Source: DAIOFH01 sp036745875
GTDB taxonomy: Bacteria; Planctomycetota; SZUA-567
DNA: 27,033 nucleotides
Direction of reading: 5' to 3'
NCBI GenBank assembly: GCA_036745875.1
Contig: DAIOFH010000046.1
Span: 1 to 27,033 of the forward strand
Below, in pieces: positions 1-6,747 of the stretch; position 1 is the stretch's first letter, and every line of letters starts with the position of its first letter. The notes under the pieces were generated by a model. It made no database searches and was not told the DNA's origin. It saw nothing but the letters and a program-made list of their open reading frames with translations. Made by a program: the position numbers and the translations under genes.

Positions 1-11
1 ATTTTTGCGAC

Positions 12-533
12 TCAGATTTTCCCGGCCAAGGGCGACGGCACCTTGAAGGTCCGTTCCTTGAGTTCCGAATCAAGCATCAGGAGCGCCGGCCCCGGATTGT
101 CCCCAAGCAGTTTCAGCCTGTCGAGGATTTCGGAGGCGCTGGCCTCTTCTTCCACCTGCTCTGTGACAAACCATTCCAGCCTGATCCGGCTGGCGTGGTC
201 GCCCGCTTCGACGGCCAGGTTCATGAGGTTGCCGATCATGCCGGTGACCATTTTCTCGTGTTCCAGCGTTTTTTCGAAAATGGCGGTCACGGAATCGTAT
301 GCCTGCTGCGGTTGCTCGATCAGGCCGAGTTCAATCGCTTCCCCACGTTCTGCGACGTAGTTGAAGAGGATCATGGCGTGGGAGCTTTCCTCCATCGCCT
401 GCACCCGCATCCAGCTGGCGAAGCCCTTGAGGTTGGATTTTTCAAAGCACGCCCCCATTTGGAGGTAGAGATATCCGGAATAGAACTCGGCAGTGATCTG
501 GTTGTTGAACGCTTCCAGCAGTTTCTTGTCCAT
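12..533 (-). CDS. ftnA: Ferritin (bacterial non-haem FtnA type)
   Basis: A 173-residue four-helix-bundle ferritin, the usual length for bacterial FtnA. It would oxidise Fe(II) at a di-iron centre and store ferric iron in a 24-subunit cytoplasmic shell. Ferroxidase residues expected for the family are visible: Glu16, Tyr23, the E48-E-x-x-H52 pair on helix B, and the EQVEEEA segment on helix D. No haem ligand typical of bacterioferritin was picked out. The ORF extends further upstream, but ATG at 533 is preceded by GAGGGAGA at good spacing and gives the normal N-terminus MDKKLLEAFN. It lies 34 bp downstream of the PHP gene on the same strand, so the two are probably co-transcribed. FtnA is the family best guess; Dps and bacterioferritin fit less well. 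Confidence 0.93.
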   Translation of the reverse strand: MDKKLLEAFNNQITAEFYSGYLYLQMGACFEKSNLKGFASWMRVQAMEESSHAMILFNYVAERGEAIELGLIEQPQQAYDSVTAIFEKTLEHEKMVTGMIGNLMNLAVEAGDHASRIRLEWFVTEQVEEEASASEILDRLKLLGDNPGPALLMLDSELKERTFKVPSPLAGKI

Positions 534-567
534 GGTAGTGTCTCCCTCGGAATGTGTGAGTAGAAAG

Positions 568-1251
568 TTACTTTGCCTTTTCCAGTGAACGGTTTGTATG
601 TCGTCCGCCGCGCTTTTGGGCGAATTCTTCCGCGTGTTCAAACATGACAGCCACTTCCCTGGCGGTCAGTCCCGCCCCGAGGCAGATCTTCTCCGCATAC
701 TGCCGTGACGGGGAATCGCCAACGGTGTGCGTGTCGGAACCGAACAACAGCTTCGCGCCGGTCTTTCGCGCCATGGATACCACATGGCCGTTGGCGAGAG
801 AGTGGCCTCTCCTGCCCGATATTTCCAGATAGACGCCGTTTTCGGCCGCCAGCCTGGCGTCCTCCTCCGAAATCAGTCCGGGATGGGCGAGTATGTCGAC
901 ACCGCCCTCTATTGCGGCGTGGTTCGTTCCCGGATACACCGGCTCCGACAATGTTTCGCCATGGACGATGACATATTCGGCGCCAAGGTCGCGGGCAATT
1001 TTTATGCCCAGGGGAATTTGTTCCGGCCGGACGTGGGTGAGTTCCGTGCCCGCCAGGACGCGCACTTTTTTATTATGGTTTTCCGCCTTGGCAGCGGCTA
1101 TGATGGTCGGCATCTGGGCTGGCAGCGTCGCCAGATCGGAGTGATCTGAAATGCCCAATACCCTGTAGCCGGCGACTTCCACCCGGCGAACCAGTTCCGC
1201 CGGTATCAGTTCGCCGTCCGAAATAAGGGTATGGGTGTGAAAATCCAGCAT
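568..1251 (-). CDS. PHP-domain metal-dependent phosphoesterase (histidinol-phosphatase-like)
   Basis: A 227-residue protein of the polymerase-and-histidinol-phosphatase superfamily. The N-terminus carries the diagnostic HTHT metal motif (MLDFHTHT) and later SDHSD. An IVHGE segment, a DILAHPG segment and a C-terminal GSDTHT segment supply the remaining His/Asp/Glu ligands of a trinuclear metal site. The family hydrolyses phosphate mono- or diesters; the substrate cannot be fixed here. The ORF is open to 1440, but ATG at 1251 has AAAGGA upstream and starts directly at the conserved core. An alternative ATG at 1275 would add eight residues. It leads the ferritin gene by 34 bp on the same strand and is divergent from the Janus-family gene, with only 27 bp between the start codons. 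Confidence 0.85.
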   Translation of the reverse strand: MLDFHTHTLISDGELIPAELVRRVEVAGYRVLGISDHSDLATLPAQMPTIIAAAKAENHNKKVRVLAGTELTHVRPEQIPLGIKIARDLGAEYVIVHGETLSEPVYPGTNHAAIEGGVDILAHPGLISEEDARLAAENGVYLEISGRRGHSLANGHVVSMARKTGAKLLFGSDTHTVGDSPSRQYAEKICLGAGLTAREVAVMFEHAEEFAQKRGGRHTNRSLEKAK

Positions 1252-1278
1252 TATTGTCCTTTCGCGTGAGGTCATCGC

Positions 1279-1629
1279 ATGTCGATAACGGTTTTCGATT
1301 TTTCCCGGCAAGCAGCGGCCAAAGGCAAATTCGTCGTGCTGCGCAAAACAAAAGGGGCCGGGGACGGCATTGTCCTGTTTTCCGATTTTTCCCAGGACTC
1401 CCAGCATGTGGATATTCTCCGGCGCTGGGAAAGAACGCATTCCACCAGCCTGGCCGCCGCCGGGATGGTCACGGCGGGCGGCGGATGGTGGAAAAGGATT
1501 GGCACGACAACCATCGTCCTTTACGGCAGTTCGGCCGCATTCGGCCGGTTCGACCGTGCCTGGCTGCGGGAGCGCCTGACGCCGGCCGATGTTCCTTCTG
1601 TTTCTGAAATCCTTATAGAAGACGAATGA
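1279..1629 (+). CDS. Janus/Ocnus (PHPT1-like) family protein
   Basis: A 116-residue protein that I match to the Janus/Ocnus family, best known from eukaryotic 14-kDa phosphohistidine phosphatase PHPT1. The diagnostic pattern is present in order. His43 sits in HVDILRRW, where PHPT1 has its catalytic His in HADI. A GGGW turn follows at 67-70. The strand plus glycine pattern TIVLYGSSAAFG (78-89) corresponds to IHVYGYSMAYG in PHPT1. Phosphohistidine phosphatase activity is inference from the family. The start ATG has GAGG about 7 nt upstream. The gene stands alone: it diverges from the PHP gene 27 bp away and converges on the PP-loop gene with 3 bp between stop codons. No phosphohistidine kinase is adjacent, although a PTS EIIA domain occurs 5 kb away. 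Confidence 0.75.
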   Translation: MSITVFDFSRQAAAKGKFVVLRKTKGAGDGIVLFSDFSQDSQHVDILRRWERTHSTSLAAAGMVTAGGGWWKRIGTTTIVLYGSSAAFGRFDRAWLRERLTPADVPSVSEILIEDE

Positions 1630-1632
1630 CGA

Positions 1633-2715
1633 TTATTGATTGTTCTTTCGCCTTTTGTCAAAAACAGGAACCGACGAAGACGCCTTCATCTCCTGTTCCT
1701 TTTTCCTGAGCAGTTCGGGATCGACGGCAAGCGCTTCGACCGTTCCCTTGTCCAGGTCTTCCGGCCCGCCGCCACGCCAGAATTCGACGCGCGCTTTGCC
1801 GTCTTCCCGCATTTTGGAATAATACACCGCCAGCCCCGCCGCAATCGCTTCGTTTTCCGGCGTGCACTCGCCGTGGAGCATCACGATGGCACCGTTCTTT
1901 TCGTCATTGATATATAACTTGTCTTCGGGCCGGGAAAGGTCACGGAGGAGATAATTTTCCTCTTCCCTCCGGCTGGCGACAACCCGCGTCTTTTCATTGA
2001 GGAGGAAATGCCTGCCTACTTTCACCAACTCGACGTCCGCCGCTTCCCAATCCGGCTTGAAACGGATCAGGTCGGCGAGGCGGCCGGAAAATCCGGCATC
2101 GGTCAGCAGGCAGCCGCCGGCGGGATTGGGATACTCGCCCAGTTGGAGCTTTTCCGCCAGTTCCATTTGCGTATACCTGCCGCGCCCGGAAACGGAAAAC
2201 AGGCAGTTCTGGTTGACCCAACCTTCCTTTTCCGGAACCGTCGTCGGCAGCAGCTTGGCGGACAACGGCCGCAAAAGCAACCCGCCAAGGCCACTGCGGT
2301 CAATCGCCCTGTCGGCTATCGCCATGGCGTCGCGGCGCTGACTCATGGGCCGCTGTCCAATGACTTCGCCTGAAACGACGAAGTCCGCTCCCCGCTCGCG
2401 CATGACGGCAAAACCCGTTTCCACCGTTTTCAGACGGCAGTCGATGCAAGGGTTGAGGTTTTTGCCGAAGCCGTAACGCGGACCCTTGACGCAGGCGATG
2501 ACCTCCTGCGTGATGTCCGGGAAGACGATATCCACCGCGCCGAGCCGCTTGGCGGACTCCGCGAGCCGTATTTTCAGGTCGGCGGTTTTTTCGGTGCTAT
2601 GGAAACAGTTGATCGAATGCATGGCAATGGCATTCAAACCCTGGTCCACCATCAATTTTAACACCAGGAGGGAGTCAAGTCCTCCTGAAAGCAACACAAC
2701 GCAGGAACGGGGCAT
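1633..2715 (-). CDS. PP-loop ATP pyrophosphatase, tRNA-thiolase-like with C-terminal NFACT-R-like domain
   Basis: A 360-residue protein. The N-terminal part has the PP-loop SGGLDS (10-15), which binds ATP and adenylates a substrate in ThiI, MnmA and related enzymes. A CIDC pair (90-93) follows and could bind a metal or relay sulfur. The remaining core resembles proteins often labelled tRNA 2-thiouridylase-like. The C-terminal third (about 225-335) resembles the RNA-binding NFACT-R/DUF814 type; this is pattern memory, not a search. A likely role is tRNA or RNA sulfur modification, but the substrate is unknown, and it is neither a standard MnmA nor a standard ThiI. The start ATG has only a weak GGAT-type ribosome site. 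It lies 14 bp downstream of the GH57 gene on the same strand, so the two form an operon. Confidence 0.8.
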   Translation of the reverse strand: MPRSCVVLLSGGLDSLLVLKLMVDQGLNAIAMHSINCFHSTEKTADLKIRLAESAKRLGAVDIVFPDITQEVIACVKGPRYGFGKNLNPCIDCRLKTVETGFAVMRERGADFVVSGEVIGQRPMSQRRDAMAIADRAIDRSGLGGLLLRPLSAKLLPTTVPEKEGWVNQNCLFSVSGRGRYTQMELAEKLQLGEYPNPAGGCLLTDAGFSGRLADLIRFKPDWEAADVELVKVGRHFLLNEKTRVVASRREEENYLLRDLSRPEDKLYINDEKNGAIVMLHGECTPENEAIAAGLAVYYSKMREDGKARVEFWRGGGPEDLDKGTVEALAVDPELLRKKEQEMKASSSVPVFDKRRKNNQ

Positions 2716-2729
2716 ATACTTTATCCAAA

Positions 2730-5444
2730 CTATTCGTTATTGACCGTGAACTTGACAACATCCAACAAACGTTTCTCAATCACTTCGTCGGCAAAGCCGA
2801 ATTCCGAGCCGGTGCGCCTCAGGCGGTCGCCGCCGGATCCGGCTATTATGCCTGTCGGGTCCTTGGCAATCAAGTGCGAGAGTGGTTTGGCGAGGAAATC
2901 CCAGAAATCCCGGCCGGTGCCAAGGTCGAAGGGTATGGTGAACCCGCCTTTCCTGGCGAAGGTGAGGATCTCCGGCACAGGCAATATCCCTAGCGCCCCT
3001 AGGGCGTCGCTGTCCGCATCCAGAAGCGCCTTTTGCCACTTGGCAAGCGCCGAACCCATGGCGCGGGCAAAAGCGCCCGCTTCCGGATAGCCGCGCGGCC
3101 GGTTCAGCGGTGCGGAAGGCGGAAGCCATTCCTCGCCTTCGACCACGATCGGCCCCGGCATCTTTTCCAGCCAGGTCGGGTCCGGCAGGTGGCGCAGCCA
3201 ATACAGCGCCTCGTGGAGAAGATAACCGAGATTGCGGGACGGCTTTTCCTGCGAAGCCCAGAAATCCAGTTGCTCCGCCGTGCGCCTGACGGCAAGTATC
3301 GGCGTAAGGTCGTCATCCGTAAAAGAAGATTTGGCCACCGCCAAGTTTACCGCCGATTCTATCTCGTGCTCGACGTAAAAGACAGCCGAAGCCTTGGCCG
3401 GGTCAGGAGTCGCCGCGTCATAACGGTTCGCGGTGGCGATAAGCTTCGCCGCCTCCGCGCCGAGGCTGGCCTCGGCCGAGAGATAACGCTCCTCCTTTTC
3501 ATGGGAGAAGCGGCGGTAAAGGACTTCGCGAATGCCCTTGGTGATGCGTTCAACCCCGACCACGTCGGCGAAGTCGGCGGTTTTGGCTGTGCCTTTTTTG
3601 ATATCATGCAACCAGTCGCGGTCGACAGCCGAAAGGTCGACCGCGTGGTACTGTTCGCCAAGCCGGTCGATAGGAATTTCGGAGAAATTGGCCAGATGCA
3701 CGCAGCATGCCTCGAGAGTGGAGAGATTGGCAAGCCAGGTTGCAGAGACGAGGCGGTCGAGAACGGGATCAAGGCAGACAAACGATCCCCATATCAATTT
3801 TTTGACATTGTCTTCGTAATGGCCGCTGTTGCCTTGTTTCACCAGCTTCCACGACAGGGAATCGGATAGCTCCAGTCCGAGGGCGAGGGACATCCCGGCT
3901 GCGGCGGCGAGTTCCTTGTCCGAGTAGCGGCTCGGTACGACGAGTCGGCGGAAAATATCCCCTCCGTCCTTCCAGCGCGGCAGATTCGATTTGGCGTAGG
4001 ACAACTTTTCCTCGAGAAGCCCGATAAGGTCGACCTTGCTGAACGGTTGGGCCAGTTCCGCCGCACGGAGGGCATAGCGCATGTTCTGGACTGGTTCCAG
4101 GCCGGACAGCTCGTCGAAGAACCAGCCGCAGGAAGTATACATAAGCATGGCGTTGCGGTCCGCTTCGAGAAGCCTCCATATCTTGGCCTGTTCCTGGATG
4201 CTCGGTTTGCGCTGGGAATGGCGGGCGAGAAAATGCCTGCGCTGGTCGTGGCCGGGATCCAGGACAACGGAAATATAGTCGTCCCTGGCGTCGTCCCGGT
4301 CCCAGAGGAGCGGGCCGAGTTCTTGCCTGGTGACGCCGCGGATGTGGTCCCGAAGCAGGTCGAAGGCATCCCTGAGCGGGCGACGCCACTTCTGGTCCCA
4401 GCCAGGGTTATGGCTTGGGGTGCAGCCGCAGTCGCGGGACCAGCGGCCCATGCCGTGTTCGCAGCTCCAGGACGAGCCGTTGTTGTCCTGACCGGTCCAC
4501 AGCATGACTTCCCATGAGGGCGGGTTGTCGCGGACGAATTCCCCCGCCGTGACCACGCGGAGGCCGGTGGAGGGGGCAATCCTGGTGTACAGGCGCGACA
4601 ACGCCGATTCTCCGCCTTTTTCATGGTGGCCGTAGATCTCGCCGTCGGTGACGACGCTTGCCAGTTGGCTTTCGAAGCGGCTTGCATCGAAACAGGCCTC
4701 GAGTTCGTGGGCGAGATCCTCCGGGCGATTGAGGATATGGTCGAATGAGACCTTGAGATTCAGCCCCGGAGTATAGAAAATGACATCCAGGTAGCGGTCG
4801 AAGTGGGTTCGGCCCCCGCCGTCCGTCTCGAAGAGGCGGTAGGCGCGGCGGGTATCTATGGCGCCCATGGAAACGTCGCGCCACTCGATTTCTCCAAACG
4901 GCCGCGCCTTGCTGGCCTGGTGTGGCGAAAGGATGACGAACTTGATCCCGTGGTCTATGAGGGCCCGGAGGGTTTCCTTGTCTATGCCGCATTCCGGCAG
5001 CCACATTCCGGGGGGATAAAAGCCGAAACGCCGGTAAAACTCCCGGAGCCCCCACAGTATCTGCGTATGGCGGTCGCGGCTGTCGGCGAGGGGAAGCATC
5101 ATATGACTGTAGCTTTGCGCCATGGCCGAGGTGCGGTTCACGGTTACGGCGTCGCGCAGATGCTGGAGCATCACGGGCTGCTTTTCCGCGAGCCAACTCA
5201 TAAGGGTTGGCCCGAAATTGAATGACGAATGGGCGTAATTGTTGTAAAGGTCTATGATGCGCCCGCCTGCGTTATGTATTTTGCTTCTTGCCATGGGGAG
5301 GTAGCATTCGGCGGTGATGCGGCTGTCCCAGTCGGGCCAGGGGGCGGCGGAAGGCTGGGGCTCGATCTGGCCGGTCCAGGGGTTTTCGCGCGGCGGTTGG
5401 TAGAAATGGCCGTGCACCATGAGAAAGCGGCGGTTGTCGAGCAT
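2730..5444 (-). CDS. Glycoside hydrolase family 57 protein with DUF3536 region
   Basis: A 904-residue cytoplasmic protein with no signal peptide. The N-terminus begins with the GH57 signature VHGHFYQPPREN (10-21). The catalytic glutamate is expected at Glu151 within GMWLPECG, and the catalytic aspartate at Asp267 within VVTDGEIYGHHEKGG. Most of the remaining length (about 430-900) is the long helical region found in the DUF3536 group of GH57 proteins. GH57 members cleave or transfer alpha-glucans (amylase, 4-alpha-glucanotransferase, branching enzyme), but the DUF3536 group is poorly characterised and no activity should be assumed. ATG at 5444 has AAAGGA upstream. It is first in a two-gene minus-strand operon with the PP-loop gene and is divergent from ispE. 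Confidence 0.88.
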   Translation of the reverse strand: MLDNRRFLMVHGHFYQPPRENPWTGQIEPQPSAAPWPDWDSRITAECYLPMARSKIHNAGGRIIDLYNNYAHSSFNFGPTLMSWLAEKQPVMLQHLRDAVTVNRTSAMAQSYSHMMLPLADSRDRHTQILWGLREFYRRFGFYPPGMWLPECGIDKETLRALIDHGIKFVILSPHQASKARPFGEIEWRDVSMGAIDTRRAYRLFETDGGGRTHFDRYLDVIFYTPGLNLKVSFDHILNRPEDLAHELEACFDASRFESQLASVVTDGEIYGHHEKGGESALSRLYTRIAPSTGLRVVTAGEFVRDNPPSWEVMLWTGQDNNGSSWSCEHGMGRWSRDCGCTPSHNPGWDQKWRRPLRDAFDLLRDHIRGVTRQELGPLLWDRDDARDDYISVVLDPGHDQRRHFLARHSQRKPSIQEQAKIWRLLEADRNAMLMYTSCGWFFDELSGLEPVQNMRYALRAAELAQPFSKVDLIGLLEEKLSYAKSNLPRWKDGGDIFRRLVVPSRYSDKELAAAAGMSLALGLELSDSLSWKLVKQGNSGHYEDNVKKLIWGSFVCLDPVLDRLVSATWLANLSTLEACCVHLANFSEIPIDRLGEQYHAVDLSAVDRDWLHDIKKGTAKTADFADVVGVERITKGIREVLYRRFSHEKEERYLSAEASLGAEAAKLIATANRYDAATPDPAKASAVFYVEHEIESAVNLAVAKSSFTDDDLTPILAVRRTAEQLDFWASQEKPSRNLGYLLHEALYWLRHLPDPTWLEKMPGPIVVEGEEWLPPSAPLNRPRGYPEAGAFARAMGSALAKWQKALLDADSDALGALGILPVPEILTFARKGGFTIPFDLGTGRDFWDFLAKPLSHLIAKDPTGIIAGSGGDRLRRTGSEFGFADEVIEKRLLDVVKFTVNNE

Positions 5445-5477
5445 GGCGCATCCTTTACAAAAAGTGAATTTTATGAA

Positions 5478-5505
5478 ATTATATTATCAACGCCTGTACG
5501 GAAAA
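5478..5505 (-). promoter_or_regulatory. Possible promoter for the GH57 operon
   Basis: On the minus strand a perfect TATAAT lies at 5483-5478, with a poor TTTTCC hexamer 16 bp upstream as candidate -35. Initiation near 5470 would leave a leader of about 25 nt before the GH57 start. The 154-bp gap 5445-5598 is AT-rich, must hold promoters for both the GH57 operon and ispE, and has an extended TA-rich run around 5554-5570 on the ispE side. No clear -35/-10 pair for ispE could be chosen. Confidence 0.35.
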
Positions 5506-5598
5506 AGTAAAGGCTTGAGCAAGGTACCATATTGTCGATCTCATAACGACGAATATGTATATATAGTATACCATAGTAACTGGAAAGCGCATACAACC

Positions 5599-6495
5599 AT
5601 GCCGACTAAACCTCTAAGTCTTCTGTCTCCGGCAAAAGTAAACCTCTTTCTCGAGGTGTTGGAAAAACGCCCGGATGGCTTCCATAGCATTGAATCGGTT
5701 TTTCAGGCAGTATCTCTTGCTGACAGGCTTGATGCGGAAGTGACGGAGGAAGGCGGCGGGATCACCTTGGAGACGGATCATCCCGACCTGCCGACGGATG
5801 AAGGGAACCTGGTGGTGAGGGCGGCCCGGATGGTAAGGGAAAAGTCGGGGTCTACAAAAGGGTTGCATTTCAAACTGCAAAAAAATATCCCACTGGAAAG
5901 CGGTCTTGGCGGCGGCAGCTCCAATGCCGCGACAGCGCTCAGGCTCGCAAACATTCTCCTCAGGGCGAACTTCAATGACGCCATCCTGAGGGAAATGGCG
6001 GCAGAACTCGGTTCAGACGTGCCGTTTTTCCTTTATTCCGGAGCGTGCCTCTGTAAGGGGCGGGGGGAGGAAATAGAGCCGATTGAACCGCTTGGCAATT
6101 CCCTGCCCATCACCGTGCTGGTGTCGGACCTGCGTTCCTCCACGAAACAGGCGTATGCAGGGTTGAAGCTGCCGGGAAAGGGGGAGCAAAAGTCAAGTTA
6201 CCGCCTGGTCAGGGCCATGGCCGAAAAGAATATTCCGTCCCTGGTGAAGACAGCCTTCAACCGCTTCGAACCAACGGTGTTTGCCGCGATACCTGAACTG
6301 GGGGAGCTGCATCGGTTGCTTTCGCGGATCCCGGGATTGAGCCCGAGGATGAGCGGAAGTGGTTCGAGCCTGTGGCTGGCTGTCCCGTCCGGGTCGGTAG
6401 ACCTGGCGATCCGGAACATGCAGAGCCTCGGCAAACTTGCGGAAAAGATCAACCTGCAGGTTATTCAGACCTACCCACTTGGCACACGGGATTGA
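5599..6495 (+). CDS. ispE: 4-diphosphocytidyl-2-C-methyl-D-erythritol kinase
   Basis: A 298-residue GHMP kinase, close to the usual IspE length. It phosphorylates the 2-hydroxyl of CDP-methylerythritol in the MEP route to isoprenoid precursors, in the cytoplasm. The N-terminal SPAKVNLFLEV segment, the GHMP phosphate loop PLESGLGGGSSNAA, the LGSDVPFFL segment (Asp in the active site) and the C-terminal MSGSGSS motif are all present in order. The reading frame is open from 5419, but ATG at 5599 is the family start and has GGAAAG upstream; the extra N-terminal residues lie in AT-rich promoter DNA. It seems monocistronic. Presence of IspE implies the bacterium uses the MEP rather than the mevalonate pathway. 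Confidence 0.95.
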   Translation: MPTKPLSLLSPAKVNLFLEVLEKRPDGFHSIESVFQAVSLADRLDAEVTEEGGGITLETDHPDLPTDEGNLVVRAARMVREKSGSTKGLHFKLQKNIPLESGLGGGSSNAATALRLANILLRANFNDAILREMAAELGSDVPFFLYSGACLCKGRGEEIEPIEPLGNSLPITVLVSDLRSSTKQAYAGLKLPGKGEQKSSYRLVRAMAEKNIPSLVKTAFNRFEPTVFAAIPELGELHRLLSRIPGLSPRMSGSGSSLWLAVPSGSVDLAIRNMQSLGKLAEKINLQVIQTYPLGTRD

Positions 6496-6565
6496 GAGGG
6501 CATATTGGTTTATAAAATCATGTTTGGTTCAGGCATAAAAAGTTGACGTCGGTAAATATTCATAT

Positions 6566-6593
6566 TTGCAATTAAATACCGCGGAATTATAAT
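6566..6593 (+). promoter_or_regulatory. Sigma70-type promoter of the antiporter-folE2 operon, within an inverted repeat
   Basis: TTGCAA (6566-6571), a 16-bp spacer, and a perfect TATAAT (6588-6593). Initiation is expected near 6600, giving a leader of about 150 nt before the antiporter ATG. The promoter is overlaid by a 29-bp dyad: GCAATTA at 6568-6574 and its exact complement TAATTGC at 6590-6596, with CCGCGG near the centre. A regulator bound there would block both hexamers. Confidence 0.6.
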
Positions 6594-6602
6594 TGCCTTA
6601 TA

Positions 6603-6625
6603 GCCGCCTTCGGGCGGCTTGTTTC
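6603..6625 (+). terminator. GC stem-loop followed by T-rich run (ispE terminator or 5' mRNA hairpin)
   Basis: Perfect 6-bp stem GCCGCC/GGCGGC (6603-6608 and 6613-6618) closed by a TTCG tetraloop, followed by TTGTTTC. It has the form of a short rho-independent terminator for ispE, which ends 107 bp upstream. However, it begins only a few bases after the predicted start of the next transcript, so it may equally be a 5'-end stabilising hairpin. Confidence 0.45.
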
Positions 6626-6747
6626 ATGCTGTCTCGTTGCCAATGGCTGACCGTCGCCGATTGGCGTATTTTCTTGTGTCCGGCCGAACTGCGAGCCGGT
6701 TTCATTATTGGCTTTTGCAACATGCCAAGTACAGTGGGAGAGTGGAT

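Noticed and set aside
3839..4687. Long alternative frames within the GH57 gene on both strands
   Set aside because: Arg/Ala/Ser/Pro-rich out-of-frame translations; the GH57 frame carries all motifs.
5419..5598. Extended N-terminus of IspE from the in-frame ATG at 5419
   Set aside because: The added 60 residues overlap the GH57 start and AT-rich promoter DNA and have no counterpart in IspE; ATG 5599 matches the family start.
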